A stretch of DNA of 64,000 nt from Phanerochaete sordida (GCA_019973155.2 BPQB01000029.1:186001-250000), one strand, 5' to 3'; counted from the first letter of the stretch, positions 24,210 to 36,100 are shown. The notes: generated by a model not told the origin, from the sequence alone. Made by a program: numbers and translations.

Positions 24210-24212
24210 TGA

Positions 24213-24685
24213 GCGAAGCTAGAGGCGACCGCGTCCGGAAATTAGCAAGCCTCTGGTGTACCGCTGGCGAGATGGACATGATTGGTGGCTCAGCACTCAG
24301 GTATTGACGATGTCTGAGTCAAAAGAACAAGGCGACGGCGGCGTGTCCGGAATCCTAGGTCTGCTGAAGAAGCCAAAAGAAAATCTGCGGAGCAACCTCT
24401 AGAAGGACGTAGGCAATGCCGCAGGAAGACGGCACAGCGAAGCCAAAAGTGTTGTGAGAGCTTCCGACGGCCGAGGTGATAGGTGCTGTACAGCCTGGAA
24501 AAGCGAGGAGGAGCACGAACTGCCGAGGTTGCCATTTTGGGAGGATGCACAGCGGAACCGAAGAGAAGCACGTGGCAGGAGCAGCCAAACAGAGCCAAAC
24601 GAACCGTAAACGACGTACACGCATTTTGTCGTTGGCCCCCGACGACCTCGACGACCTCGACAGCGTCGGCCACAGCGACGACAAC
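24213..24685. other. Promoter region of the SR-protein gene next to the transposon
   Basis: About 470 bp lie between the right transposon border and the SR-protein ATG. No gene is seen. The insertion therefore sits within the likely upstream region of the SR gene. Confidence 0.5.
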
Positions 24686-25705
24686 ATGCCTCGCATCCTT
24701 TTTGTCTCCGGCTTCCACCCCACGACCCGCGCCCGCGATCTCGCATACGAGTTCGAACGGTGAGCCCAGGTCGTGTGGCACGCTGAGCTCCCCGTCTAAC
24801 TCCTGACAGGTACGGTCCCCTCGTCCGCTGCGACGTGCCCGCCCCGCGCAACCCCCACGCGAACTCGAACCCGTAAGTCGCCCGTCCCCACGTCCAGACC
24901 TCCCTCTCTTCGCAGTCGACGCGCACCGAACGTATGTGGTCCGTCCACGCGCTGGAACGCCGCGAGCGAACACGTCTCGGACCTACGCTGCGTCCCCTCC
25001 GAACGCGCTGGCGTCGCACGGTCGCCCCAAGATGCTCGTTCGCCCAATACGTTTCGTTGCGCTGTGCCCGTGCACGCCTGTCGCGTTCCGCACCCGAGTT
25101 CAAAACGAGCGCTCAACGTCACTTCGAACCCGTATCGCAGTTACGCCTTCGTCGAGTTCCGCAGCACTCGCGATGCCGAGGACGCCTATTACGAGATGTA
25201 CGTGCCCGAAGCTGTCGAGCGGGGCCGTTATATGCTGAGCTCGTTCCTTTGTTCAGGCATGGCCGGAACTTCGACGGAGCAAGGCTGAGCATCCAGGTGC
25301 GTCGCACCTCCCCAGACTCAGCAAGAGCAGCGCTCACCTCCTCTTCATCTCCAGTGGGCGAAGAACCCTCCGTCATCCGTCTGGCGATACGACAGAAGGT
25401 CTCCTCCGCGCCGCGACCGTGACCGCTCTCGCAGCCCGCGCCGCAACGGCAGGGACCGCAGTGACCGCGACCGCGACAGGGACCGTGAGCGCGAGCGTGA
25501 ACGCCCCAGGGAACGCGACCGGGACCGTGACGAGCGCGACAGGGACCGCGACAGAGACGAGAAGCCCAGGAGGAGCCGCAGCCCTGAGAGGCGCAGGAGC
25601 CCGACTCCTGAGCGTCGCAGGGACGACCGCGCGCGCACCCCGCCTCCGCTCGAGGAAGGGAAGAAGGAAGAAGACAGAGCCCAGACGCCTCCTTACGACA
25701 ATTAA
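24686..25705 (+). CDS. SR-type RNA-binding protein (one RRM plus charged RS/RD tail)
   Basis: Exons 24686-24759, 24810-24872, 25141-25197, 25257-25296 and 25355-25705 give 194 residues. Residues 3-75 form an RRM, with RILFVSGFHPTTRARDLAYE as the first strand and helix (RNP2 ILFVSGF) and YAFVEF as RNP1. The tail is a mixed-charge domain with long runs of alternating Arg with Asp or Glu and fewer RS pairs (RSRSPRR, RRSRSPERRRSPT). Such proteins act in spliceosome assembly, splice-site choice and mRNA export in the nucleus. The second intron is 268 nt, about five times the local norm. The short RRM resembles small SR factors such as fission yeast Srp1/Srp2 or U1-70K-like tails; I do not assign an orthologue. 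Confidence 0.9.
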
Positions 25706-26211
25706 ATAGTCAGTTTCTCGTTCCTCTCGATACCTGGACCTTTCTCCCCTGCCAAAACCAGTAGCCGTGTCAATTAAGAGCCCGTTATCATTCCCGCTGT
25801 GTATTTGGGTCAGTCATGTCGACTGTCAATAAATGACTTTATCCGACGGATTTCTGGCCGCCTTGGAATGACGGTTTACTGCAATTGTCGCTAGCGGTCT
25901 GTGAGATGGCGCTTGTCGAAGTGCGAGCATCCTATCACCTCGCTCTCTCCTGCCTCCACCACCATCCATTATAGCACTCTTGTGCCGACGGGGATACCAT
26001 TCTCTCAAGTATCTCACGAGCTCCTGACTGTCATCTATACGTATTCGACACGTATTCCAAAGAGGGGGATCTGCACACGTATACCACGCGCAGTCACGAA
26101 GCTCGTGCCGAGGGCGCGCGTCCTACATCGCACTCTACCCGGCCATTCCGACCTGCGTCATACACTGCACGCACCAAGCATCCTCTGCAAGACCGATCCG
26201 CGACCGAGACC
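25706..26211. other. Intergenic region upstream of the RING-CH gene
   Basis: Five hundred bases hold the 3' UTR of the SR gene and the promoter of the RING-CH gene. No further feature is seen. Confidence 0.5.
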
Positions 26212-27893
26212 ATGGACACCCAGCAGGAGCGGGTGCCCACCATCGACGACCTCCGCGTAAGCACCCGTCCGCGGCTCTTCGGGACAAGCGAGCTTGACGA
26301 GTCTACAGGTGAAGCTGTGCTGGATATGTCGAGAAGAGGAACACTATGACAGTGCGTCTCGTCCGTGCCCGTGCCGTCCGGCCGTTCGCTCACAGACAGA
26401 GGCAGGCCCCGCGGAGCCCCGGGTGCAGTGGGTGCACCCGTGCAAGTGCACGCTCGTCGCACACGAGAGCTGCCTCCTGAACTGGGTCAGCTCGGCGCAG
26501 CAGGACACCGCGCGCGCGAAGAATGCGCTCAAGTGCCCGCAGTGCGGCGCGCAGTACGAGATCGAGAGCGAGAACCCGTTCGTGCTCCGCCTGCTCAACC
26601 ACTTCAGCAGTAGCGTCTCGATAGCGGGGAAGATCGTGACCGTGTTCGGGCTGACGGGTGTCGTGGTGTCGTGTGGCTTCGGTGCGTGGTTATGCCCTGC
26701 TTCTGGGGCAGCGACTTATTAATTCGTGCAGGCCTGTACATTCTGCTCACTTCTTATGGTGCCTATTCCGTGCAGGAGTTCTTGGGACAGGAGATGTACG
26801 TCGCTTCAGCTACTCTGAAGATGGTCCTGACAGAAAGACAGGTTCGACCTCCTCCTGACAGACGACCCGACCAACTGGCCATGGCACGCCTTCATCAACC
26901 TGCCCCTCATCCCCGTCTCGCTGATTGCTGCGCGGACGAAGTACTTCGACACCATCCCCATCTTCCCGCTCTACCTGGCATGGACGACCTCCCCGGTTGC
27001 GCAGACCATAGGCGACAAGATCAGGCTCGCCGACCTGGACAAGTACCCCGAGCAGGCCCTCCTCCGCTGGCCGCCGTCCCCTATCATGGTCACGCTGTTC
27101 CTGCCCGTCGTCACGCGGGTCTACCGCCGCCTGATGCACCACCTGCGCAACTGGGTGCTCGGCCCGCAGCCCGCGCACGACCTGCCGCTGCGCCGCATCG
27201 AGCTCGCGCTGAACGAGGGCGGGCCCGCGCTGCACGTGCGCATCGCGGCGGACCTCAACCAGCCGGAGGACGCGCGGCACGACGGCGCCGCCCCCGCGGA
27301 CGCAGACGCGGACGCAGACGCCGCGGCGGACCCGCTCGCGGACCCCGCCGTCGCGGCCGAGCAGACCGTGCGCGTGACGGGCACGTCGCTCGGCCGCTTC
27401 ATCGGCGGCGCGCTCGCGATCCCGAAGCTGTCGAGCTGGATGGGCGGCATGCTCCTGAGCCTGTCGCGGCACTCGGGCCTGCTGCGCCGCTTCCTCGGCG
27501 TGCGCCCGCCGCTGCGCTTCGGCGCGAGCTCGCCGCGCGTGCTCTACGGCGCGGCGGGCGCCGCGCAGGGCGGGCTGCTGCGCCAGCTCGGGACGAACCT
27601 GCGCGTGATGATGAACATCATCGCGGGCGGCACGAAGGTGTGGGCGGAGGCGGACCCGGTGTGGTGGCGGAACACCATCGGGCTGGGGATTTTCGTTTTC
27701 GTGAGCTCGCAGCGGTTTCCTGTTGTGTGAACAGCCCTCACACTCTTTGCAGGCGAAAGATTGCCTCTCGCTGCTGCACATATATCTGACCAAGCGCGAG
27801 ATTGAGACCAGACGCATCAAGAGCCGGTCTTTCGCAGGCATCGACCCTCGAGAAATCGACCTCATCGACCGCCCGAGCAATCCAGCCGTATAA
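26212..27893 (+). CDS. Membrane-bound RING-CH (RINGv) E3 ubiquitin ligase
   Basis: Exons 26212-26256, 26309-26681, 26732-26795, 26842-27700 and 27753-27893 give 493 residues. The C4HC3 zinc domain begins right after exon 1: CWIC, then CKC, HESC and CPQC, the RING-CH pattern that recruits E2 enzymes. Hydrophobic segments follow, such as KIVTVFGLTGVVVSCGFGLY, the run around FINLPLIPVSLI, and MVTLFLPVVTRVY, so it should be a multi-pass membrane ligase like MARCH/Doa10-type proteins. The middle carries an ADADADADAAAD repeat. The C-terminal exon ends EIDLIDRPSNPAV. A 48-nt stretch inside exon 2 (26353-26400, GTGCGT...CAG) could be spliced out without changing frame, shortening the loop between CWIC and CKC by 16 residues. 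The exact organelle is unknown. Confidence 0.88.
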
Positions 27894-28097
27894 ACACAAT
27901 GTCTCCCGCCCACTGAGTTTTCCCATCGTCGCTTGTCGCATTGCTGTCACCGCTCACACTGTACATCGTCCTTGAATAGTTACATGCCATGCATGGAGAG
28001 TACGAGTGAGAGACTGCGCATCGATACAAGCCTCTAATGCTACACGGATATCAAAAAGCAGCGAAGTGCGTGTGAGTACAGCGAGAGAGCAAATTGT

Positions 28098-29801
28098 TTA
28101 GTCGAGCTCGAGGACCGTGCCGCGCTGCACGGAGCCCCATCCGACGAGGCGCCAGTGCTTCTCGATACGCCGCGAGAGCGCGACCTTTTCGCCGATCTCC
28201 GTGCACGCAGGCGTCGTCAGCTGGATCTTGGCAAGGTCGGCCTTGACGCTGAGCACACGGCCGCCGGTCGACGTCGAGCCGATGTTGATGAGCAGCAGCT
28301 CGCCCTTCGAGAGCTTGGCGACCTTCGTCTGCTTCTTGTCGTCGGACTTGACACCGAGTAACCGGCGGAGCAAGAACATCGAGATCTCGAGCTCTGTCGT
28401 GCATGGTCAGCCCACTGGCGCAGAAGTGCTGTTTCCGTGACACATACCGGTGAAGACCTGGGGCAGCTTGCCGACGGCACCGAGCACCTGGCCGACCAGA
28501 CGATCTGCACGGCAGAGCGTGGGGTCGATGCGGGTACCGACACCGATGAGACCGCCGGGCACGGCGAACTGCAAGTGGTTGCTCTCGGCATGCAGCGAGA
28601 CGATGCGCGAGAAGATCGGCTTGCACTGGTTCCTGCCCTGGGCGTCCTTGGTGACGATACCGGGGCGGATCTCGACCTCCTGGCCTAGCCGCAGCACACC
28701 AGTCAGAATGGAACCACCGGCGACACCACCCTGGAGCTCGTCGACCTCTGCACCGGGCTTGTTGACGTCGAACGAACGGATGACGATGAGCTTCGGGTCG
28801 GCGGCGAAGTCGCGCACGGGAATGGGAATGCGCTTCACGATGTACTCGTTGACTGCGTCAATGTTGTACCTCAGCTGGGCAGAGATGGGGACGATGGGTG
28901 CCTTCTCCGCAACAGTGCCTAGGATTCCGTTTAGCACGAGTCACCGGAAGGAAATGCGTAGACGCCTATCAACTGACCCTTCACGAACGCGAGAATGCTC
29001 TTGTGATGCTCAAGTGCCTGCTGCTCCTTGATCAAGTCGACCTTGTTCTGGAGGATGATGATGTTCTCGAGCTTCATGATCTCGACGGCAGCCAAGTGCT
29101 CCGACGTCTGCGGCTGCGGGCACGTTTCGTTACCAGCGATCAGCAGCAGCGCAGCGTCCATGACTGCAGCACCGTTAAGCATGGTGGCCATCAAAATGTC
29201 GTGTCCCGGGCAATCAACGAAGGAGACGTGGCGGATGAGCTTCATGCGGTGGCCGCAGCCCGGGCGTTCGCAAGGAGGGTTGTCTTCCTTGTCAGATCGA
29301 TACGACCTGTAGCAGCCCGGTCTTGGGCAGGCGGCGTTCTCGCACTTGTAGATCTGTCGAGACATTCAGCCTTCCAGGACGTGGCGAAACTAGCATCCGT
29401 ACGCACCTTGGCGTTCGCATAACCAAGCTTAATGGTAATGTTCCGCACCAATTCGTTCTTGAACCGCACAGTCATGACTCCTGATATTGCCTTCACCACC
29501 GTCGACTTTCCGTGGGCGACATGTCCGATCGTGCCTAGAGCCGGTTCTCGTCATATTCTCGCGTGTATGTCTGCAGAGTCTCTCACCCAAGTTGATGGTG
29601 GCCTGTGCGGATGATTGTGAGATGCGGGGGAGGGCACACGCGAGCAGGCCGACGTACCTGTTTTGAGATGACTTCCGGCGAGAGCGGTGTTAATTTCGTG
29701 ACGTCGATGTCGACGGAGGGGATATTGTCGAGAACATCCTCCTCCTCAGACTCGGAGTCGGACTCGTCGTGTTGTTTTTGGCGTGTCTCGTCGCCGGGCA
29801 T
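28098..29801 (-). CDS. GCD11: Translation initiation factor eIF2 subunit gamma
   Basis: Exons 29801-29658, 29602-29587, 29534-29407, 29353-28978, 28918-28448 and 28393-28098 give 476 residues. The protein is the GTPase subunit of eIF2, which carries initiator Met-tRNA to the small ribosomal subunit. G-motifs are clear: GHVAHGKST (G1), DCPGHD (G3), NKVD (G4) and SAQL (G5). The gamma-specific zinc knuckle is present between switch regions, with the Cys pairs [11 protein letters not shown] and CERPGCGH. Domain II/III signatures include [24 protein letters not shown] and [14 protein letters not shown] at the very end. The acidic N-terminal extension is short, about 45 residues. Introns are 52-59 nt; exon 2 has only 16 nt. 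It is divergent from the PPR-like gene. Confidence 0.97.
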
Positions 29802-30059
29802 GGTGTGCAGTCAAGGAGAGGTGATGGGATGGAATTCTCTTCAAATTCGCTATGCCGTCACGTCCTTGCTTGAGTCACGCGCAGTAACGTGTTACTGGTG
29901 ACGTGACACAGGTTCTCTCGTGTCACGCAGCACGTCGCTTTGAGCCTTGACCGCACGCAGGACACAGCGAGCACAGCTCTCGCTGCTAGGGGCGGGATTC
30001 GGAGGTGTGTGGCCTGTTGCTAGCCCATCGTTGCTGCTGAACCTGCTTAGGGCAGATGT
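29802..30059. promoter_or_regulatory. Bidirectional promoter between eIF2 gamma and the PPR-like gene
   Basis: Only 258 bp separate the two divergent start codons, so the promoters must overlap. The segment contains the repeated short motifs CACGTC/ACGTGTTAC/GTGACGTG near 29858-29905. Co-regulation of cytosolic initiation and a mitochondrial RNA protein is possible but not shown. Confidence 0.55.
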
Positions 30060-32378
30060 ATGTGGTTCAGGACGCCTTCGATAACCAAACATGCGACCGC
30101 CTTCGTTGGAAACACCTTCCGCCGCCAATTCTCTCAGCTCCCGGCAATTGCGCCTCAGGCTAGACGCGTAGCGGAAATTGCTAAGGACATTCAAGGAAAT
30201 TCTCAAGAGAACGACCCCATTGCTGTGGTCGCGTCGAGCACCCGCGGCTCCGCCTCAGTGACCGCATTCGTCCGTGACCTCGCCAAGTCTGAAGGACACC
30301 CGACGACGCTCCTAGCCGTGGATGCGAACAGTGTTCAAGATGCAGTCCTGCAATCAGCGTCTTATGACGGCGCAGCGGCTCCGAACATACGTCCAGGCAG
30401 CATCTTGCCACCATGGCTCGCACTCTATATTCTGTACCACAAGGCTCGCTCTCCCCAGGATATCGTCGTTGCTCTGGATCTTATCCGTCGCACACTATCC
30501 AACCTCCCCCATGCTGTATCCGATGCTCTCACTGTGTTGACCGTCGCGGAGCTGGCACGCAACAGGCTCGCTGTTCCCATGCGCGAGTTCGTGCAAAGAT
30601 TCTGTGCTGCACGGCATCGCCCTTCGAAGCTCCACTGCAACCTGCTCCTTCGCTCTATATCTCTGCATCCAAAATCCAACGACACTGGCGCGCTCGTCCG
30701 CCAAGTCCTCGAGAAGATGGCGCAGCACGGCATCAAAGCTCGCAAACAGACATTGAACGCGCTTCTCCATCCGGATTTCCTTACGCTGGAGATTGCTTCC
30801 GCAGTCGAGCAGAAGATGACACAGGACGACATCGCACCCACGAGACATCAACTACAGTGCCTTTGTCAGCTCATGATTGCGCACAGGTACCGTGCGAAGG
30901 CCGCGCGTTATCTGAGGAAGCTCAAGCTCAAGACGAAGGAGGAGAAGGCGGCTTGGACGGGCCCTGACAAGCTGTTGCAGGCTCGCTTCATCAGAGCCTT
31001 CCGACGCCCCACGCTTGCTCTGAAGTACCTCACTCGCCTTGTCACATCGCGCAATCGCCGAGCTCGTGGCGTGCGCAGGTGGCAAACGCCTGTCGTGAAC
31101 GTGCACCAGTGGTTGTATACCCTTCACGTCGCATCTCGCTCCCCACACGTTTCCTCCGCCAACCTGCTTGACACATTTCGGCAAAGCACATCTGCATACC
31201 CTCTCAATCGTGCTGCCTACTCCACCGTTATACGGGGCCTTCTGTCCAAGCGCGACTATGCCAACGCCGGAGCGTTGTGGGAGGAGGCTTTCTCCCACAG
31301 TCCTCCTTCGAACACATGGACCGTAGCCGTCGGGGCCTCGGTGCTTACGATGAACGGTCAGTCCGACCGCGCCTTTCAGCTCTTGGAAGACGTCCACGCG
31401 ACACATTTCGCGGCGACAGACAAACGACGCTACGCGAGAGTGAGCTTGCGTGCTCTCCATCAGTTTATGGTATCACTTCACCGGATGGGCCGCCCCGACG
31501 TCGTGTTCACACTATTCGACCACATGGAGACGGTGTACAGCCTACGCCCCGATGTCTACACCATCAACATTCTACTCCAGACTGCGCGATGGGCACGCAA
31601 GTTCGAAGACACGATTCGAGGTCAGCTGGCCGTCATCGGTTTTGAGCTCTCGCCGCGCCCTGGCGACATCGAATCACCAGAGAACCCTCGCACGCAACCC
31701 GTCTCCCGTATCAAGGCTCTGCTCGACCCCAACCGGCGTTCGTGGGTCACGGGCAGGTGGAACTCTGAGCCTGCAGGACAGGTAGCGCTAAAGCACGCCC
31801 TGCAAGTCTTCCTTGGGAACTGGCCATGGTTGTCGGACGTGCCGCCGCCTGTCCAGGCGCTGCGTCGCGCCGGCGAGGACGCGGCGCGTAGGCCCCTCGG
31901 CGAGGTCATCAACCGAACCGTGGAGCGTGCGCCGTACGAGACGTCACCACTGCTTGCGCTGCTCCCCGATGTGCCCAGCGCGGTGTACCCCGAGGTGATG
32001 CCGACCGACGTCACGTTCCGCACGCTCGTCGACCTGCTCGCGGCGCAGGCGCTCCAGGCCGAGATCCCGCGCGTGCTCGCGTGGATGCGCGCGCTCGACA
32101 TCCGGCCCTCGAAGACGACGCTCGCGACCGCGCTCGTGCACTGGGTCGACGTCAGCATGGACTCGCCGTTCATCGAGCGCCTCAAGGGCACGGGGCGCCG
32201 GGACCCGTACGCGCTTCTGCTGGCGTGGATGGAGGACTGGGCCGGCGCGGAGCGCATGCCGCAGCGCGATGAGATGGCGGAGGAGATGCGCCGCGCGGCG
32301 TACTACCGGGACGTCAACTACCTCGACATCATCAGCGAGCGGAACAGGGCAGCTGCCGCGCGGAGGACGGGGAAGTAA
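30060..32378 (+). CDS. PPR-like mitochondrial protein, intronless
   Basis: A single open frame encodes 772 residues. The N-terminus MWFRTPSITKHATAFVGNTF is basic and hydroxylated without acids, followed by RRQFSQLP, as in mitochondrial presequences. The body is all-helical with weak pentatricopeptide-type repeats, for example YSTVIRGLLSKRDYANAGAL, FQLLEDVHATHF, VFTLFDHMETVYSLRPDVYT and VTFRTLVDLLAAQALQAEIP. Such proteins bind organellar RNA and act in its processing or translation. It is the only intronless gene of this size in the window. It shares a short promoter with eIF2 gamma. Which RNA it binds cannot be told. Confidence 0.82.
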   Translation: MWFRTPSITKHATAFVGNTFRRQFSQLPAIAPQARRVAEIAKDIQGNSQENDPIAVVASSTRGSASVTAFVRDLAKSEGHPTTLLAVDANSVQDAVLQSASYDGAAAPNIRPGSILPPWLALYILYHKARSPQDIVVALDLIRRTLSNLPHAVSDALTVLTVAELARNRLAVPMREFVQRFCAARHRPSKLHCNLLLRSISLHPKSNDTGALVRQVLEKMAQHGIKARKQTLNALLHPDFLTLEIASAVEQKMTQDDIAPTRHQLQCLCQLMIAHRYRAKAARYLRKLKLKTKEEKAAWTGPDKLLQARFIRAFRRPTLALKYLTRLVTSRNRRARGVRRWQTPVVNVHQWLYTLHVASRSPHVSSANLLDTFRQSTSAYPLNRAAYSTVIRGLLSKRDYANAGALWEEAFSHSPPSNTWTVAVGASVLTMNGQSDRAFQLLEDVHATHFAATDKRRYARVSLRALHQFMVSLHRMGRPDVVFTLFDHMETVYSLRPDVYTINILLQTARWARKFEDTIRGQLAVIGFELSPRPGDIESPENPRTQPVSRIKALLDPNRRSWVTGRWNSEPAGQVALKHALQVFLGNWPWLSDVPPPVQALRRAGEDAARRPLGEVINRTVERAPYETSPLLALLPDVPSAVYPEVMPTDVTFRTLVDLLAAQALQAEIPRVLAWMRALDIRPSKTTLATALVHWVDVSMDSPFIERLKGTGRRDPYALLLAWMEDWAGAERMPQRDEMAEEMRRAAYYRDVNYLDIISERNRAAAARRTGK

Positions 32379-33191
32379 ACTAGACATATTCTGTTATACA
32401 GTGCTTTTGACCGCAGCGTCGCCGGACGTATTAGCTGGCTCGAGGAGAGGACTTGGCGCGCTGCTCTGGCCGTGCGCGTGAGCAGTCGGATGGCCCAGGA
32501 ATGCGTTACATAAGCCGACGTGAAGTCCCCACTCCCCACCGCCCATCCTCCGCTGCTAGCTGCCCTGCCTTCATGTTCAACACGAACATAAGGACAGTGC
32601 CAAGCAGCACGTCGTCCCATGTGGCATCCTGCAAGAAGCCGCCGCACCTGTGGTGAGTCGTCAGCACCGCCGCAAGCGCCGCCTTGCTTCATTCCCAACA
32701 CCTCCGTTTGCTGGTGTATCACGACCGTGTCTCTCAGAATTCGCTGTGGCCATTTGCGGGCCTGAATATGGGATCTCGGCGAGAGTGCGACAGGCTCGTG
32801 CTTGATATCGCGCTGTTTCATTCTCTTTCGCCTATGAAGGACTTAATTGCAGTGAGTGCGCAATCCCTGCAGTTGCCTAATAGGCACAGCGATGCGTTCG
32901 CTTCCGCTGTCCATGCCCTCTGCTGGCGCAAGTCTCGCTCGCGTCGAGACCTGGCCAGCGAAATTCCTGGCAGTCGCTGGATGTGAGTCTTTTCAATTTC
33001 TCTTGCAATTTGCAGGGCAAATTGGGCATCTCTTTTCTCGCTCCGGCCGACAGGTCATGCACGTCTCACAGCACGAGTCGCCGCGCGTTTCGCTTTTGTC
33101 TATCTGCGCAGGATATAAATTAGACATTTGTCATAGGTCGACTATCTTGTAGCACGTAACACGGCTTTCCCAATGAGATCCAAGTGAAAAG
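32379..33191. other. Convergent intergenic region
   Basis: The PPR-like gene and the Zn2Cys6 gene end toward each other across about 810 bp. No gene or repeat is recognised. Confidence 0.5.
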
Positions 33192-36100
33192 TTACTCGTT
33201 CGACGTCGTACCGCTGTACCAGCTCTCCATCCCCGCAAGCCGTGCCCAGTCGAGGTCGAGGTCTTCCATATGTTGTTGCGAGTCTGGCTGCACGCCCTGC
33301 AGCACGTTGAAGGGCATGAGCATGGACTGTATCGGCCGCATTTGGTCCATCGCTGGGCGCGCATTGGTAAACGACATCTCGAAGTCCGACGAGAGACCCA
33401 TCGCGGCGAACGACCGAGCTTGGCCTTGGTTCGCCGGCTGTGAATTTGTAAACATCGAAGGGCTTGATACGGGCGGGTACGACGAGTTGAAGAACGGCAT
33501 GAACGACCCGCCAGGCGCGTCTGGAGCGGGCGCTTCGAACATCGAAGTTCCTGTAGTGTACTGCTGCGCACCGCCCATCTGCGCTCCGAGGCTCGGGAAG
33601 AAGTCCGTGCTGCTATCGCTCAACGGCGGCTGGACGGACTGCGGCTGCTGGCGCCGCGCCTGCATGAGAAGGTCCTGGAAAGAGACAAGCTCGCCCTTCT
33701 CCTCGTCCTTGCGGTCCCAGCCGCCGGCCCTGCGGAGCGCGCGCAGGACGACCATCGCGCGGTTCGCCATCTCGCCCTCACCGTCGCGCGAACCCTGCGC
33801 CTGCTCCGCGTGGCGCTCGAGCGCGCCCATCGCGCGGTCGAGCAGCGTGAGGCACTCGGCCGCGCGGGGGTGCGGCGGCACCTGCGAGAGCGCGCCCGCG
33901 AGCGCGACGGCGCCGTCGAAGAGCATGTACGAGAACGTCTCGGCGTTCAGCCGGCCTGGCGCGCGCCAGGGCGCGAGGTCGTCGTGGAAGTCGCACATGA
34001 TTTTCGTGAGCTCGAGCGCGATCTCGATGCAGCGCTCGCGCGAGGGGTTGAGCAGCATCTTCGACTGCGTGCCTGCGGCGCCGCTGCCTGGTGGCGCGAG
34101 CACGGGCGGCGCGTGCATCAGGTAGGGCCGGTGGATGCCCATGAGGGCGCACATGTACCATCCGGCGAGGGTCGTGCTTTGGTAGCGGAGCGCGCGGTCG
34201 CAGGGCGTGGGCAGGACGACGCCAGGCGTGCCTGACTTCTTCCAGCGCAGGGGCTCGGGCAGCGCATTCTCCCATTCACGGAAGCGTCGATCCAGGTCCA
34301 GGACTGTGGCATACGGAGGCGGGCGAGTGCCCATGCACTATTGAAAGCTATGAACGAAGGTGCCTGTGATCAACAAGAGAATATTCACCTTCTCCGAAGC
34401 TTCATACACGAGGTCGGTTAAGACGATGAAGACCCTATGGTACGCCGCGCACTTATTTGACGTGCCGTCGGTGTGCAGGTCATTCGGTGTAGCCATCACG
34501 TCGTAAGAGCCCCTAGGCGCCATCATAGGCCTTCCGAGGACGAACGACCATATTCTGCACAGGTTTGATGAGTCGCGACGGCCAGGAACACTGCATGAAG
34601 TGGCTCACCTGTCGGAAATTATGAGAAGCCACCATCCTGTGATGCGTAGCTCGCGGTCTATCGCGTTCATTTGTTCCCACTTGCGCCAGCTGGGGTCACG
34701 ATGCATGCCCAGTGCTTGTGCATGTCGTAGTGCACTTGAGCTTTGCATCAGCGCGTTGGCCGGAAATCAGAAGTGACGTGGCACACCTTCCTGCGAGCTT
34801 CCAGGCCTCGCTGATCCTCCCGCGGTCTACGAGATACATGCAATGCAGCGACGACGAGATGCAGGTGAGGATGCCCCCGTTGACGGACCCCTCCGAGGTC
34901 GAATACGCGGGCGTGACGAGCAAGACGTCCTCGACGTAACGGCGCGCCATGATGGAGCACATGAAGTACCGGCCGCTGTCCTTGAGCGAGTTGCCCGGGC
35001 TTGGCGCGAGCGCGAGGACGGCAAAAACGAAGCAGAGCCAGTGCGGGTTGATCTCCTCGCGGCACCCTGGGCACCCGCCTTCGCCGTGGCACCCGGGGAC
35101 GCAGCGCAGCGCGATGTGGTCCCACATGCGGTGGCAGCCCGCGCGGAACCAGCGCTCGGGGATGCCGAACTGCCAGCTGCGCTCGGGGAAGAACGCGTCG
35201 AGGATCTCGTCGAAGACCGCGCGCGGCGGCAGCTTCGCGACGAGCCGCCGGATCGGCGACGCGCCCGCGAGCCCGTCGAGCCCGCCGAGCTCGGAGAGGA
35301 TCTCCCACGTGCGGCGGTCGTGGCCCGCTGTCTCGGGCGCGATAGGCGACACAGGGCTCGTCAGCATCGTCGCAGGGTGCGGAAGCCGCCAGGACCCGGG
35401 GTCGCCCAGCTGTACGCGAAGCGTCGTTAGCACTTGGGCGTGCAGAGTAGGTAGGGGATCGCCCTCACCTTGTGGATTGCGCACAGCACCGTGCCGTTGC
35501 CCACGTATTCGGTCCTCGGCGCCAGGGACAGCTGGGCGAGGGCAACCGCGGCAGCCTGGACCTTGAAGTCAATCGGCCCTCGCGGCTCTTCGCCGCCTTC
35601 GCGGTCTTCTGCGCCCGCTTCGAGAGATGCCGGCGGCGACACGAAATCGTGGGCGAGGTCAGGGGTTCCTTCGTTCTCGGAAGACGCTGGCGGGGACATC
35701 GACGAAGAATGCGACGTGCCATCGTTGGTGTCTCGAGCAGCGTTCTGCTGCTGCTGTTGAAGTAGTGCTTGCTCGAGGGCTGCGATGCGCGCGGAAAGAG
35801 TCTCGATGGTAGAGTTTGCGGCTGCACTGATCGCCGCGGTCGGCGGCCTCTGCGGAGTCGGACGCACTACAATAGGCTCCCAGCGGCAGAGGTGAGGTAT
35901 TCCGCGTGTTGTGCAGAGCCCGCAGGGGAACTGGCGGTCGCATCGCTGCGGCAGGAGGGAAGGAAGGAGTTAGCAGATGAATCGATAGTGGATCGACGAA
36001 AGCTAAGACGACATGCAGGCCCAAGAACTGAGACCGAATGAATGTTCTTTTGATCCATGAAGTCACCAGCCGGCCGACAGTAGCTTCGGCCTCCGTTTGT

